Of a stretch of 64,000 bases of DNA, positions 21,260-33,231 are shown piece by piece. Position 1 is the first letter of the stretch, and every line of letters starts with the position of its first letter. The DNA is from Filosporella fistucella. Its lineage: Eukaryota > Ascomycota > Leotiomycetes > Helotiales. Below the pieces are notes generated by a model. That model searched no databases. It saw only the letters and a list, made by a program, of their open reading frames with translations, and was not told where the DNA came from. The stretch lies in the NCBI GenBank assembly GCA_030077755.1, contig JAQJZZ010000013.1, forward strand, positions 1-64,000, written 5' to 3'. The translations under genes and the position numbers were made by a program.

Positions 21260-23143
21260 GTTGAAGAAAGAAGGAAAAGTGACAGTGGTGGAGATGATAT
21301 GTTGCTATTCAATGTCTCGTATTGTGCTCGCACTAGCTCATGTAAGAAGCCGGACGTAGTCAGATCGTATTGTTGGGTTGTTCGTTTTGTTCATCCAGAC
21401 CGGCGGCCAATGCCACTGCCAATGTTAAACCTGTTTCTGGTCGTTGAACTTGCCAGCGGTCATAGAACAGGGCACGAAGGGAAAATGTCCTTGACTATAA
21501 TCCACAAAGGCTGTCGTAATTATTTACGGTTACAGATACTATAAAGAATAAGAGATGATTGAGATGGTGTTTGTAGAGGGTCTAGAGGATCGGGCTGGCC
21601 ATCTGGTTCATTAGAGTAAGAGGAATAGTGAGGTGGTGGTGGTGTTGCGCAGTCGTCGTGCGGCTGGATTTTGGCTTGGCAGAGTTTGTGTGTCTTTTGA
21701 AGTTCTCAGTCGATTTCTGAATCAGCTGTGTTGCTTTGCTAGCTGTTCAATGCTGTGCTTCTGCTGGTGGGCAGCAAACACGAGCGCATTGGGAGAGTTG
21801 ACTTTCCACCATCATGAACGTTGTGAAGCTGGTTGGCTGATGAACGCCTCCCTGCAGACTACGAGGGGGGCGAAGCACCCAAATTTAGGATGGCTGACAG
21901 GAGGTGGCAGGAACAATAAAGCCGGAGGATTTGTATCAGAAGAACATGACAATGGCATTAAGAGATTTTACGCTGAGGAGGTGTGGAACAATCATATTCT
22001 GCTTGTGGAGAAAGTTCCCAGTATTTGTCTCGTCCATTGTTGAAAATTCCGGGTACTGCAAGTACGAATAAATTTATCATTGCGGCAATTGCATGGCTCA
22101 GCCAGACCGAGTTGAGGCTGCATATGAAGCTAGAACATCAAAACGCCGAACCATTCCAGTGGCGAAACATACGTGCCATAGAAATACGAGGACACGAGGG
22201 ATGCAGGCAAGAGAAATATATAGTCTCTTCATTTTACGAGTATTTGGTCTCAAGATCATCCCCACACTCCTGTGATTTCATCGTGTCATTACCCCACACT
22301 GACGATTAAGTGTAATTTCAAGCATAAGTTGGAAATCTGGGGCTTAGATGAGCTTGCTGAAACACCACTTTAGATTCATCATTGAGTATCGGAGCAATAG
22401 GTTTCAATATGTAATCTCTTGAAAAGAAAGGCTTAGAAAGTCTTCTTAAAATCTGTCGGTCTTTATAGATAATGTTGAATTCTACGAGAGATGAGAATGC
22501 TTAGTATTGAGGATATAATTCTACTTCTGGCCAGAAAATTGTTATTGAATCGTTTCAACAGCTTCAGCCGTGTTGGGATGGACATGCAGTATTGAAATTG
22601 AACAGAGCGGCTGAAATGGATAGACCCAGGTAGGTAATCTAACATGTTGAGTTCCATTTTTCTGATCCTCGTGGCGATCCCGATATTTTGGCATACCTAC
22701 TACCAGATTAGATCTATTTGTAAGCCTAAGTATGGAATCACCATCAATTATCAAAATCAAACAGTTGAAAGATGCTACGATCTCCAGCCTAGTCCGTTGG
22801 CTGGCTGCCTTGTAAAGCACTCTCGGCACAGTGCATTTGCTGTAACCCTTCTAGGAAACTTTCCCCGCCAAGACATTAACTTCAAGGGTCCGATGATGAT
22901 ATTCACCAGATAATGTCACCAACAACTTATTTCCGTTACTCTATAGAACCAAACCCCGTAGTCTCAGGCGTAAGCTTGTGAGCCCGTTGACCCGGACTTC
23001 TAATATCCTGATGGCATCTCTTTAGCACCGGGAGTTGGTCATAGACTATAAAGTTACCCCTCACCCCGCCTGGGGAACTCTGATATCACAAATATTCTTG
23101 CAGCAAACACTTCTTCCTTTGCATAAATTAAATCACTATCATC
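21260..23143. other. Large divergent intergenic region, no gene supported
   Basis: Nearly 1.9 kb between the glucanase start (minus) and the cysteine hydrolase start (plus). Open stretches at 21633-22043, 21983-22309 and 22542-22829 have no family features and no splice continuity. A TATAAAG at 23048-23054 followed by a CCCCT (stress-response-like) motif is the likely promoter of the right-hand gene. Confidence 0.5.
23048..23054 (+). promoter_or_regulatory. TATA box of the cysteine hydrolase
   Basis: TATAAAG, 90 bases before the ATG, followed within 10 bases by CCCCT, the core of the fungal stress-response element. Regulatory meaning is inference. Confidence 0.4.
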
Positions 23144-23769
23144 ATGGCGAAGAGTTTTAGAGAAATGATTGGCGCACCGCCATCAACTGCCTCAGTGAAA
23201 GACAGTGTTCTTGTCATTATTGATGCTCAGAATGAGTACAAATATACCTGTTCATATTGGGGAACTATATAACTAACAGTATAAGGTACGCCGTGGGACA
23301 ACTGAAGACAGAGAATGTGGACTCCACTCGGAAAGCAATTTCGACTCTCCTCGAGAAATACCGCGCTGCTTCTGCCCCACTCGTTCACATTGTCCATCAA
23401 ACTCCAGCAGGAGCGCCAGTTTTCACACCCGATACTGATCTTGCAAAGGAGTTTGCGGAGCTCGAGCCAAAGAACGGCGAAAAAGTGATTGGCAAGCAAA
23501 ACCCAGGATCATTCACAGGCACAGACCTTGAACAATATATCAAAGGCACTGGGAAGAACAAGCTAGTTCTTACTGGCTATATGGCTCATGTTTGTGTGAG
23601 CACCACTGCTAGACAAGCTGCTGAAAAGGGATATGATGTTGTGATTGTTGAGGAAGCAGTTGGAGATCGTGATATCCCAGGTGTGAAAGCGCAGGAGCTT
23701 GTAAAAACAGTTCTTGCGGAATTGGGAGACGCCTTCGGGACGGTTGTGAAAGTTGGGAGCATCAACTGA
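23144..23769 (+). CDS. Isochorismatase-fold cysteine hydrolase
   Basis: Two exons (23144-23235, 23286-23769) sum to 576 nt, 191 aa. The family triad is visible: Asp27 ([11 protein letters not shown]), Lys101 ([11 protein letters not shown]) and Cys134 ([17 protein letters not shown]). The intron acceptor TATAAG|G was chosen because it restores the conserved DAQNEYA. Members hydrolyse isochorismate, nicotinamide or other amides; this short, unfused fungal form is usually annotated as a cysteine hydrolase of unknown substrate. No targeting signal is seen, so it is probably cytosolic. Related secreted-effector isochorismatases exist in plant pathogens, but this one lacks a signal peptide. Confidence 0.88.
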
Positions 23770-24058
23770 TCCCTTGCCCTCATATATCTCGCGCTGTATA
23801 TTCTTAGAATTCTATGAGAACAGATCGGGAGCAGTCCAATATTCAGCGAATAGAGAGAGTTTGCCGGGACGAATTTTTCCAATAGTTGGTGGGGTAATTT
23901 TTATTTCCGCACAGCGACTTCAGAATCCTTGTTGCCATGAATCAGGCCACCAATTTGTATAATCCGAACTCGTCGAAATTCCCGGCTAATTGTGCATACT
24001 GTCACTGTTATTATCGTTGATTATTCCATCAGTCTGAGTTCGTTGGGTCTAACTTTCT

Positions 24059-24951
24059 TCAACCTTCCAGGGACAACTTGTTAAGTTCTGGAAGAACAGC
24101 CTTGCGGTGGTATATCTTAGTATCCGAAAAGTCATGTCGTACTTGGGGAAAGTCCAGAGTTTCGAAACCTGATGCCATATCTTCTAATGCCTGTGAAATG
24201 CTGCCATCTGGATCAAGATCAGACCTGTAAGAAGTTAGCCAAGCTCGGTCCCAATATACAGGCTTTCTTACTCTCCCCGATACATGCCAAACTCTGTAAC
24301 ATCTGTGCCAATCAAGACTGCTGGGTCCTTCTCCAAAGCAGATTTGTATACTGTCGCGTAGCAGTGAACGGCGTAGACCAGAGTCTTCCCATGGATCTCT
24401 GTGAATGCCTCTGGATCTGCGACTATTTTGTATCCCAAGGATTGCAAAAATTCTCTATCCAGATCAGTGAACTGTGGATCCTGAAAGATGATCTGTCTGT
24501 CTCCTTCTAGAAGTAAAGATGCGATTGTCTGCAGAGCTGCCAATTGTGTTGCGCTTCCTCTTCTGCCTTCTCTTCTGGCGACCTGCAAGCTCCCTAGGCC
24601 CAACGATATGATATTCCCAACCTTTTCCATTCCTTTCAAAAGTTCTTGTAATTCTTTGCAGGCGGGATCTGCCAGCCACTGCTTCCTGAAGTATTCGAAA
24701 TCACTAGTCATCTCTGCAAGTGTTCGTTTGACATAGCTGACTCCATCGATCTTAAAATCACCCCCGATGAGGCTATTTCGTATCGCATTCGCTTTTGCCC
24801 TCCCTTTTGCCTTTGGATTTCTTCGTGGGGCTTCAACAACATGAGTCCATCCATCTTTCCCCTCAATCTCCTTCCGCTTGGTGTGCACAACTGCTGGCTT
24901 CGACGTAAGATGATTTGCAGTTGTCGCCTTGGTGGCTCCTTGCTTCTCCAT
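24059..24951 (-). CDS. SRR1-like domain protein
   Basis: Two exons (24951-24272, 24224-24059) sum to 846 nt, 281 aa. The protein begins with a basic, Lys-rich segment (EAPRRNPKAKGRAKANAIRN). The SRR1-like domain follows from about residue 110, with the conserved NIISLGLGSLQVARREG, a central FQDPQFTDLDREFLQSLGY and the LIGTDVTEFGMYRGE element just before the intron. SRR1 proteins are conserved from plants (light and clock signalling) to yeast, where they are linked to heme regulation. In filamentous fungi they occur as small families. The frame stays open upstream to 25122, which would add 57 residues; I chose the internal ATG because the extra residues are not conserved-looking. Confidence 0.85.
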
Positions 24952-26878
24952 GCTGCAGATCGAATACCGAACTGTTATCGTACTCCGATGCGTCTCAAAA
25001 TAAAATCGGTCGATATCCAAAGATTTGGCACACTTCGATATTGTTCGGCCCGCTTGGATCAATATGGCTGGTCGAAATTTTGTGTGGTAAAGTTTTCTCG
25101 GGATTCTATTTTTAGGCTGCAATTTATCAGGGACGCGGCAGAATAATCACCGCCCGCTGTTGAGCTCCCTCGCTCGGCAGCATCGGGAGCGCCCGAAATT
25201 GAACTTGTGCCTTTTTGATAGTTCGAGATGTCGGAAACGCCTGATGAAGGGCGTAGCGCTGTGGATTGTGATGAAAATCAGTCGATGATTAAGTTTGGAT
25301 TTTGATGTATTGGGTGATGCTTGTTAGGAGTCTGAAGAAGTGATATTGGAGATCACACAACCGCTCCCTCAGGACATCACATATTCAGGTTCAACCTTTA
25401 GAGTTAGAGCTAACCTTCATATTGCACCAGCTTGCCTCAAGTGGCCAGACAAACTAGGAGTCATCATTATTAGTATGCAAACAACTTCCTCTCGTGGCAC
25501 ATTGCCAGCGTCTAATTGTTCCACGGAAGGGCGGAGCTGTTAGCATATCATATGGTACAAGTTGGCCGAGGTACCTAGCGGTGATGCAAATACTTCATGG
25601 GCGAAAAGATTAGAAAAGATGACAGTCTGACTTCACACATAAGCTGAAGATAGCTGGTTGAGGCTACGAAAAAGAACAACCGGATCAGCGGTACTCTACA
25701 GTTACACAGTTGATGATAGATGTTCTGCGGGTAAGCTTACCGCTGACAGCTAAGAGACGAGCCGTGCTATCAACCACGTACAAGAGGTGGGTGATAATTT
25801 AAAGCTTCGTTTCCATGATAACATATTGCAAGCTTTTGCCAATAATCATGTGCGTGCTTGTCAGCATCCCCGTCATTCTCGGATTCTGAAGCCACTTAAT
25901 CAATGTCTCTGGTTCCTGAAAAGAGCACCGCATTACCGTTGTGGTTTCTGGGATTCATTTCGTACTTCGTATGTCTTCGATATCTGCAGTGTATGGCGGT
26001 TCCGGCAGTCGGCAGTTTTATAATAGTGATTCGATTTGAGAATTACCATGTTCCTTCAGGAACAAGACATGCATGGTCGTTTGCCATTCTGGGGATAGAG
26101 CTGGGGAATTGGGGGCTATGGATGCATTGTGTTGGTGTAATTCTCGTCCTTCAGCGAGCGAGAGAGACTCTTTCCTGGTCAGGCTCAGACTCAAGGCTCA
26201 TTCCCTGATGCAGCGGTGTTCTGGGCCATGTTCAATACAATTTGGCCACCTCTTTCCACCACTACCCACCCTCCCAAGCGCCCGGCTTGCAAGCGAATGG
26301 CCTGTAAACCCCTGAAGATACATGGGCGCTACCCCTCTATCAGTGGTGATTGGGTTGAAGGTGTGTTCTGGTCTGCAAATCATTTGCACGCAATTCTTCC
26401 CTGGCAATATGCTAGCCGGTTGCAGCGTAGAATACCCGTCGCTCTGGCGGGTTTGTTCTGCCAAGTACTGTGATGCACCCCCATATTGCGCTGTTATTGG
26501 ACGGGTGTTGTGCTTACAGCCGCCCGCCTGCGTCCAATGTGCGTTTCTGTCAGCGCCCACTACCCACCATCCACCACTCTGCATTCGATGCACTGCATTT
26601 GCTCTCATCTGCCACCACCCCAAAGAGAGACTGATAGATTCCCCTCTCACCAATTGGCACTTGAACAAAAAGGCGCGACCAGCCAAGCTGGCTGCGTTTT
26701 TGCGACCCCATTCCTGACTTTTCATCTTCCGCTTGTTCTCTTGTTCGCCCACTCAGCTCAGCTCCTTTCTGCTGATATCAAGTACATTCCACAACAAACT
26801 CCACCCTCGAACTTCACGATCTGGCATCTAGGTTCGACCACTTAATCATTTGGTGTCCAGCAACATAATTCCAGCATC
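24952..26878. other. Divergent intergenic region, no gene supported
   Basis: About 1.9 kb between SRR1-like (minus) and the X325 gene (plus). Several overlapping open stretches on both strands (25787-26845) lack start context, domains or splice continuity. The last 300 bases are rich in C and T on the plus strand, a common fungal promoter feature. Confidence 0.5.
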
Positions 26879-27891
26879 ATGTTTTCTCAGTCTTCGATTT
26901 TATCCGTTATCGCCGCCATATCTTTGTGTATGGTCCAGGTGCAAGCGCATACAGTCATCACATACCCAGGATGGAGAGGAGATAATCTGATCACGAATGA
27001 TACATTTCCATACGGAATGCAATGGATGTATCCATGTGAGTAGATTTTATATTATATTGTTCCAATGTTCCCTTCGTGGCAGGACCGGCAGGGCATGGTA
27101 GCACAAGCTGGAGGGCGAGGTACAGACATGGAGGATGGGATGAGGACGACATCTTGAAGAGCTAGCCAGCACCATTGGAATGGAGGACAACAACTGGATT
27201 TTTATCTTCGATATCCAGCACTTGTCTGCCAATTCTCAGTCCCTTCATAGAATTTCCCTCGGATGTTCAACGCACAATCGCATATGCATTGTATAAATTA
27301 CTAATCCCTCTCTAGGTGGTGGCATGCGCACAACTACAAATCGAACAACATGGCCATTAAAGGGAGGAGCTATTGCCATTCAGCCCGGATGGTTTCAAGG
27401 ACATGCGACAGCCTTTTTCTACATCAACTTGGGATTCGGGATTGATGGACCAGATGCTGGACCACCAAACATGTCCTTCCCAATGGTTCCCCTCTTTCAA
27501 ATCGCAGGACCCAGCAAAAACCCATATCCAGGCACTTTCTGCTTGCCTCAAGTCCCTCTACCCGCAAATACAACGGTGAAAGCTGGAGATTTGGCTACCA
27601 TTCAAGTGGTAGAGACTGCTATTCACGGAGCTTCCTTGTTCTCGGTAGGTTCATAGATCTCGAACTAAATTGTACTGAGCTAACTCATTCCAGTGCGTGG
27701 ACATCATCTTTGAAGAACCAGATAAGGTTGAAGAAGTCACCGATAAGAACTGCTTTAATAGTACCGACATCACATTTAACAACGTTTATTCGATCGCAGC
27801 AAAGGGACAATCAACATCAGCGGCATCTCGTTCACTTGCCACAGCCACATTATTACCACTTGCGGGCTTGATGATGTGGGCATTACTATAA
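26879..27891 (+). CDS. BIM1/X325 (LPMO-like) copper-binding GPI protein
   Basis: Three exons (26879-27035, 27316-27644, 27694-27891) sum to 684 nt, 227 aa. The signal peptide ends at VQA, leaving His24 as the mature N-terminus (HTVITYPGWRGDNL). That arrangement gives the histidine brace that binds Cu(II) in LPMO-like proteins, and a further His lies in WFQGHATAFFYI. The PGWRGDNL start, YGMQWMYPCGG, FPMVPLFQI and GTFCLP...VKAGDLATIQV are typical of the X325 family. The C-terminus is a Ser-rich stalk and a hydrophobic tail (TLLPLAGLMMWALL) fitting a GPI anchor. X325 proteins lack oxidative polysaccharide activity; Cryptococcus Bim1 helps copper uptake, others may modulate the wall. Intron 1 is 280 nt, long for this genome, with no evident function. 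Confidence 0.92.
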
Positions 27892-28618
27892 TTCAATGAA
27901 CCCGGGAGTTTGCGGAAAATAGCGATTGTAGATATTGTCTTCTGGGTTGGGATGTATATTTGGGCGTTGGGGTTGGATATTTGAATTCCCATCAAGCGAA
28001 TGGCGTGGTTTGCGTCCTTGAATTGGAATGTAATTTTTATCTCTGCAGATGTTGAGAACCCTGCATGATAAGTTTAGGAGAAGTATAGTATTCTGCTAAA
28101 TCAAGATTGCTCACAAAACTCTGCCTTATGGGTACAGACAGACTGTTGTGACATTGGTGCCAACTTGTTCCAGCGATGCGGATCTTGTTGATGTCTTACA
28201 TTTCTTTCCTATACTGGTAACTCTATGCATGTTGCTGGGATAACGAAATGGGAGATTATGGTTACCCTATTGTTAAGGTTATCCCAAGAATAGGGATTCC
28301 ATATCCAGCAGTCTTTGTATAGGAAATTGAGTTGCCCGTACAATACAACTAGCTTATTAAGAATATCAGCGTGCCCAAATTGTCTCAGTCAATATAGTAC
28401 GAAGTAAAACAGCATCAAGCTGAACCCGAAAGAGGACTGTATAGTACGTGGATTGTACAAGGCTGTCGAAAACAGGTTATTACTTGATAAATTTCCAAAT
28501 ATCACCTTTCAAGATACCGATGTTTTTTGACCACATTCCACTTCCCAACTTTTCTATGGTTTCTCAGCACATCCTTCCCGAAATATTCACACGTTAGATT
28601 TTTAGACTCCATTATTTT
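27892..28618. other. Convergent intergenic region
   Basis: 3' flanks of the X325 gene (plus) and amidase (minus). No gene or distinct repeat seen. Confidence 0.5.
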
Positions 28619-30728
28619 TTAGTACATCACACTTCCCGTCTTTGGTATCTTCAATATCCCAGCGCTCAGTAGCGCTTCTGCCAATGCAAATATCATTCCA
28701 TCGCATCCTTTAGCAGCAATAATATCAATCGTCACAGGCAAATATTCTGCTTGTAGAGTGATAGTAGAATTGTATGCTGCTTGCCCAACTTGAAAAAATT
28801 AGAACCGTGATATCAACACTAGAAGGGAACACCTACTTGGAAAGACCATGTCAGGCACCTCAGCAAAATTGGATACCCTTGAAATACCAAATCCAAGGGG
28901 TATACCTGGGGCACTGGATTTTGTTAGAGTATGTAATAGTACGAGGGTTCCTCTGCTCACCTTCGATACACATTTCGATAACTTGGATTTGCTGTACTTC
29001 CTGGATACAAAAGTATACTGTCACTGCAACTCTCCTCACTAGGCAACACCACGTTTTCTGCCCACCAGTTCATGAATACTGTTTTTTTCTGCAAAGCTGA
29101 CTTTGTAGCATCGGTGCTAACATTGTTCTGTCCATATGCCCACCTGATTAGTGGAGATGGGTCAACAAATGGCCTTCGTCCATTGTTGGCAGCTGCGTAA
29201 TCGGAGTAGAACGGTAGAGTCACAAGATCGTATTGTTGCTGGGATATCAGAACAGGATATACAGAGCCCAGGTAATCTCCGATTGAGGCTGTTCCTGCAT
29301 CAACTGGTCTTGTAGTTTCCCACAGAGAGGTGTAATTCAATATCGTAGGTGCAGAGGCATTCAAAAATTGCTGCAATTGTCCAAGAAATTCGACAAGAAT
29401 GGAATTAGCTTCATTGTTGGCTGCAGCCGGAAAGCCTGAGGTGATGATCTTCTTTGGGAAGGACTTGAAGTTGCTGCTCGTGATATTGGTGCCGTACAAT
29501 GCTTTGGCTGCTGCGTGCCAAAGAACTGGGTCTCTCGTCAAGAAACCAGCTGTGTCCAGGTTTGGGGACAAAGGCATTACACCATCTAGAGTGACTAAGC
29601 CATGCGATGGTCTATTTCCAAAACAGCCATTCACCTCAGAAGGACCACGAATTGAGCCACCAGTATCAGATCCCAGACCAATATCTAGCCATTCGTAGGC
29701 CCCAATTCCTGCTCCTGGTCCGGATGAAGAAGACGAAGGGTCTTGATACCCGTCTCCACGTATATTGAACGGGCAATGATAGTCTACCCAATCAGCTGTT
29801 GGTGTTTCGCCATTTGCGAATTGTGATGTCTTCATCTTCCCAATGATGACAGCTCCTGCATCAATGAGTCTCTGCACGGATGGAGCAGTGGCTACTCTGG
29901 GGTCATAAAGATCATAGTATGCGCGATTTCCGCACCCAGTCTTGACTCCTGCGATATCATAGATATCTTTGACACCCAATCTTACTCCTGCTAGCGGCTT
30001 CTCCTCGGATTTGGTATAGTAAAGCCTCGATGGGACCCCGATAGTTGTACTTTGAGCTCCGCTGATGGCGGCGCTAAGGACAGAGAAAGTTCCATCTCCA
30101 TTTGCCTTCAATCCTTCAGTGAAAGCACCCTGAACGTCAGAATACAATTTGAACGCTCGAAAGACCTCCCCCGTAGCGGTGGACATGAAATAAGGACCTG
30201 CAGGGATCTCGGTCCTCCAGCCAAAAATTTGATATCCTTGGCTTTCAACTGATTTGGTGTAGGCTCGAGATGGCATGAACAATTTGGTCCCATACTGCGT
30301 CAAAGCTGCTCCAAGAGGATACTTGACATTGGCTGCTGCTGTACCGGTATGTTTGAGATATATGGCTAGAACTAGTCAGCGCTGCAGCGGATTGAAGAGG
30401 GTGATCACACACCTTGGAGAAAGCCATTATTGAAGACATCATCCACAGCAGTATAATTCCCAACAATGTCCCTAAATACAGAGGGAGTAAAGAGACTCGT
30501 TGAATCTTCCATGACAGTTAGTGGAATATAGTCAACTCCGGTCGTAGCTGCAGACTTCAGAGTGCTTGCCGAAGCCGAAATTACTGAAACTGGATCGGAA
30601 GCCACATAGTAGCTAATACCATCTACAATGAGGGAATGGCCCGAAGTAACAACGGCCGCATACACATTGAACGAAAGGCAAAGAGCTGTGCAAGCTGCAA
30701 GAGCTTGAGCCGATTTGAAGAACAACAT
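28619..30728 (-). CDS. Secreted amidase-signature protein with extra N-terminal domain
   Basis: Four exons (30728-30413, 30365-28961, 28913-28837, 28788-28619) sum to 1968 nt, 655 aa. A signal peptide ([20 protein letters not shown]) is followed by about 190 residues not belonging to the amidase core. Then comes the amidase signature domain: Lys238 ([11 protein letters not shown]), the Ser-rich [10 protein letters not shown] loop with the bridging serine, and nucleophile Ser343 in [12 protein letters not shown]. Such Ser-Ser-Lys enzymes hydrolyse amides. The short third exon (77 nt) restores the conserved [22 protein letters not shown] region. It resembles fungal proteins loosely annotated as glutamyl-tRNA amidotransferase subunit A, but the secretion signal argues against that role. 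Substrate unknown. The ATG at 30728 was preferred over one 37 codons upstream because it starts the signal peptide. Confidence 0.88.
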
Positions 30729-30782
30729 CAGGAGCGTAATTTGTCTAACAAGGCATCCTGCCAACGGGTGCAAAGCGACTAA

Positions 30783-30790
30783 ACTTTTAT
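30783..30790 (-). promoter_or_regulatory. TATA box of the amidase
   Basis: TATAAAAG on the minus strand, about 55-60 bases before the chosen amidase start codon, which also supports that start over the upstream ATG at 30839. Confidence 0.5.
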
Positions 30791-31924
30791 ACAGACCATT
30801 CTCCCCACTCTTGATGATCAATCGAATTATAAATTTCAATGAACTTGCTCTGACTTCAGATGGGTCGCTTTCTCGTTCCCGCAGAGGGGAACGAAATTCA
30901 AGAGATAAGAAGTTCCTACAGGGGTCATCGCCATCTGCCAGGCTAATATTTGATCACTTGGGCACTGAAATAGAACGGCGCCGCACCGGCACAATGGATG
31001 CGGATATGGATAAAGATGTCTTCTTGCGAGAATCTGGACTTCCAATCCATATGTAGTGTATTTCTATCAACTTTCCGAGCTCATGGTCGAGGTGTTAACG
31101 CGGTTGAGGTTGAATAACTGCTCCCAGAAATCGTTAACTTTCAAGCTACCTTCCGGTGCACGTTAGGGCGGCTTAAACACTGGGCGAGATAAGAAACGCT
31201 ATCCACCTGCCACTTTTAGACATGCTAGCGAGGTTCGGTACTGTACCTGCCTACGAACTGTCCCATCTCTCAGCGTACAAGACAGGTGGGGAAATTCTCG
31301 AGATCATAAAACAATAAATATTTGAAAACAACATATAGTTGTGGATCTGACGATGGGCTCGCGCTGCTGAGCACTGGAGTCACCGGTGATGTGTTGCTCA
31401 TTGTCCACTTGAACATTCCTACCCGGATAGAGCACGGCGATGTGCTTGTCCTCGTACTCGAAAGAAGAGCACAATCACCCCGACTTGAATGAAAAATTGC
31501 AATTGACAGTCTTCTCTCTACGAATATTCCATGATCGGCTTGAATTGAAGGTTAAAAACGGATATTTCCAGCCCCGTTTTCTCCATCAAAGTATTCGAAG
31601 TGTGTAGGTGATGGGCCACCCTGATGATGTGGTTTCCGTCTGTTGAGGTTACATGGTGATACAGATGACTCAGCCCATATTTTTGGGAGGAACAGAGAGC
31701 CTCGACAACCACCGCCCCACATCAAACATGTCATTCTCTCTCCACCTCGACATCATGCCACCAACCTTTCCACTATCACGACTCAATACCCTCAGTGTTC
31801 TGATTACCCCACAATCCACCATGTCATCCTGCGCCTCAACCTTTGGCGTCTTGCCGTCAAGCAATATCAATGCTCCTCATTCTTGTACTTGTACCACAGC
31901 ATATTTGACTTGCAGCAACCCACC
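30791..31924. other. Divergent promoter region, amidase / alcohol dehydrogenase
   Basis: No gene is supported. The frame of the dehydrogenase is open upstream to 31643, but no leader-like or conserved residues are read there. Confidence 0.5.
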
Positions 31925-33231
31925 ATGATGCAAACCTTCAGAACCGTCCGAGTCCTTTCTAACGGACAGATTTTTCGTCCACCCATCCGTCAAGCTTCAT
32001 ATTCGACCATGAAAGCCCTCGTATATCGAGCTATAGGCGATGTTAAGCTTGAGGAGCGACCAAAACCACGAATCAAGCAGCCAACCGATGCAATTGTCAA
32101 GCTTACGAAGTCTACAATATGCGGTACGGATCTGCACATTTCGAAAGGAGACGTAGCAACATGTACTCCTGGTACTATCCTCGGCCATGAGGGAGTGGGC
32201 ATTATTGAAGAAGCTGGGGAATCAGTACGTGGATTCAAGAAGGGAGAGCACGTTTTGATTTCATGTATATGTTCGTGCGCTACCTGCGAGTACTGTCGGA
32301 AGGGAATGTACTCTCATTGTACAACAGGAGGTACGTCTGAAATTATCCATAGTCTTCCTGATCAATCGCCCCAGGTCACCTATTTTGATGAGTATTCTGA
32401 CTATCAAAGGCTGGATTCTCGGTAATTCAATCGATGGTACGCAAGCCGAATACGTGAGAATTCCTCATGCCGACTCCTCGCTCTATCCAATTCCCGCTGG
32501 TGCAGATGAAGCTGCATTGGTCATGCTCAGCGACATCTTTCCTACCGGGCTTGAATGTGGTGTACTCAATGGCAAGGTCTCGCCCGGAAGTACGGTTGTC
32601 ATTGTTGGCTCAGGCCCTGTTGGATTAGCTGCTATGATCACATCTCAGCTATACTCGCCATCCACGATTATAATGATTGACAAAGATATCAACCGGTTGC
32701 GCGTTGCAAAATCACTTGGTGCACATTATACTGTCGACCCGAGCGATGGCAAGGCTGAAGAATTTGTAAAGGAAGTCACAGAAGGAAAAGGGTGTGACAC
32801 TGTTATTGAGGCTGTTGGAGTTCCAGAAAGTTTCGAACTCTGTCAGAAACTTGTAGCTCCGGGTGGTGTCATCGCAAATGTCGGCGTCCATGGTACCAAG
32901 GTTGATTTACATTTGGAAAGCCTTTGGGCACAGAATATTGGTATGTGGGACAGTGAGACGAATATGTGGATCACTAACTGCTGCAGCCATTACTACTCGT
33001 CTTGTTGACACAGTCACTACCCCTATGCTTTTGAAGCTGGCGTTGTCCGGCAAGCTTGATCCTTCGAAATTGATTACGCATAGTATGAGAACACAATTCA
33101 ATCCCAATGGTCGATGGATACGAGCTAACTTTGCTCGTGTAGAGTTTGCTTTTCACGAAATGGAGGCTGCGTATGCGACCTTTGGGGCGGCCTCGAAGCA
33201 CGAAGCGTTGAAAGTGCTGATCGAATTTTGA
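31925..33231 (+). CDS. Zinc alcohol dehydrogenase with mitochondrial-type leader
   Basis: Four exons (31925-32330, 32410-32940, 32987-33082, 33143-33231) sum to 1122 nt, 373 aa. The first 28 residues are Arg/Ser-rich without acids (FRTVRVLSNGQIFRPPIRQ), a typical mitochondrial presequence. Catalytic zinc ligands are Cys66 (STICGTDLH) and His88-Glu89 (GHEGVG); structural zinc cysteines are 118, 121, 124 and 132. The Rossmann motif is VVIVGSGPVGLAA. Length and motifs fit medium-chain dehydrogenases close to bacterial and fungal secondary-alcohol or glutathione-independent types (CGTDLHI, AGESVRGFKKGEHVLISC). Intron 3 (33083-33142) is 60 nt, in frame and without stops, so it can be missed by gene finders; removing it restores the family's THKFAFHEMEAAY. 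Confidence 0.9.

Noticed and set aside
21633..22309. Plus-strand frames upstream of the glucanase
   Set aside because: Low-complexity starts, no family features; more likely glucanase promoter and leader in antisense.
26198..26845. Overlapping frames of up to 184 codons on both strands
   Set aside because: Present on both strands because the region is stop-poor; none has protein-like motifs.
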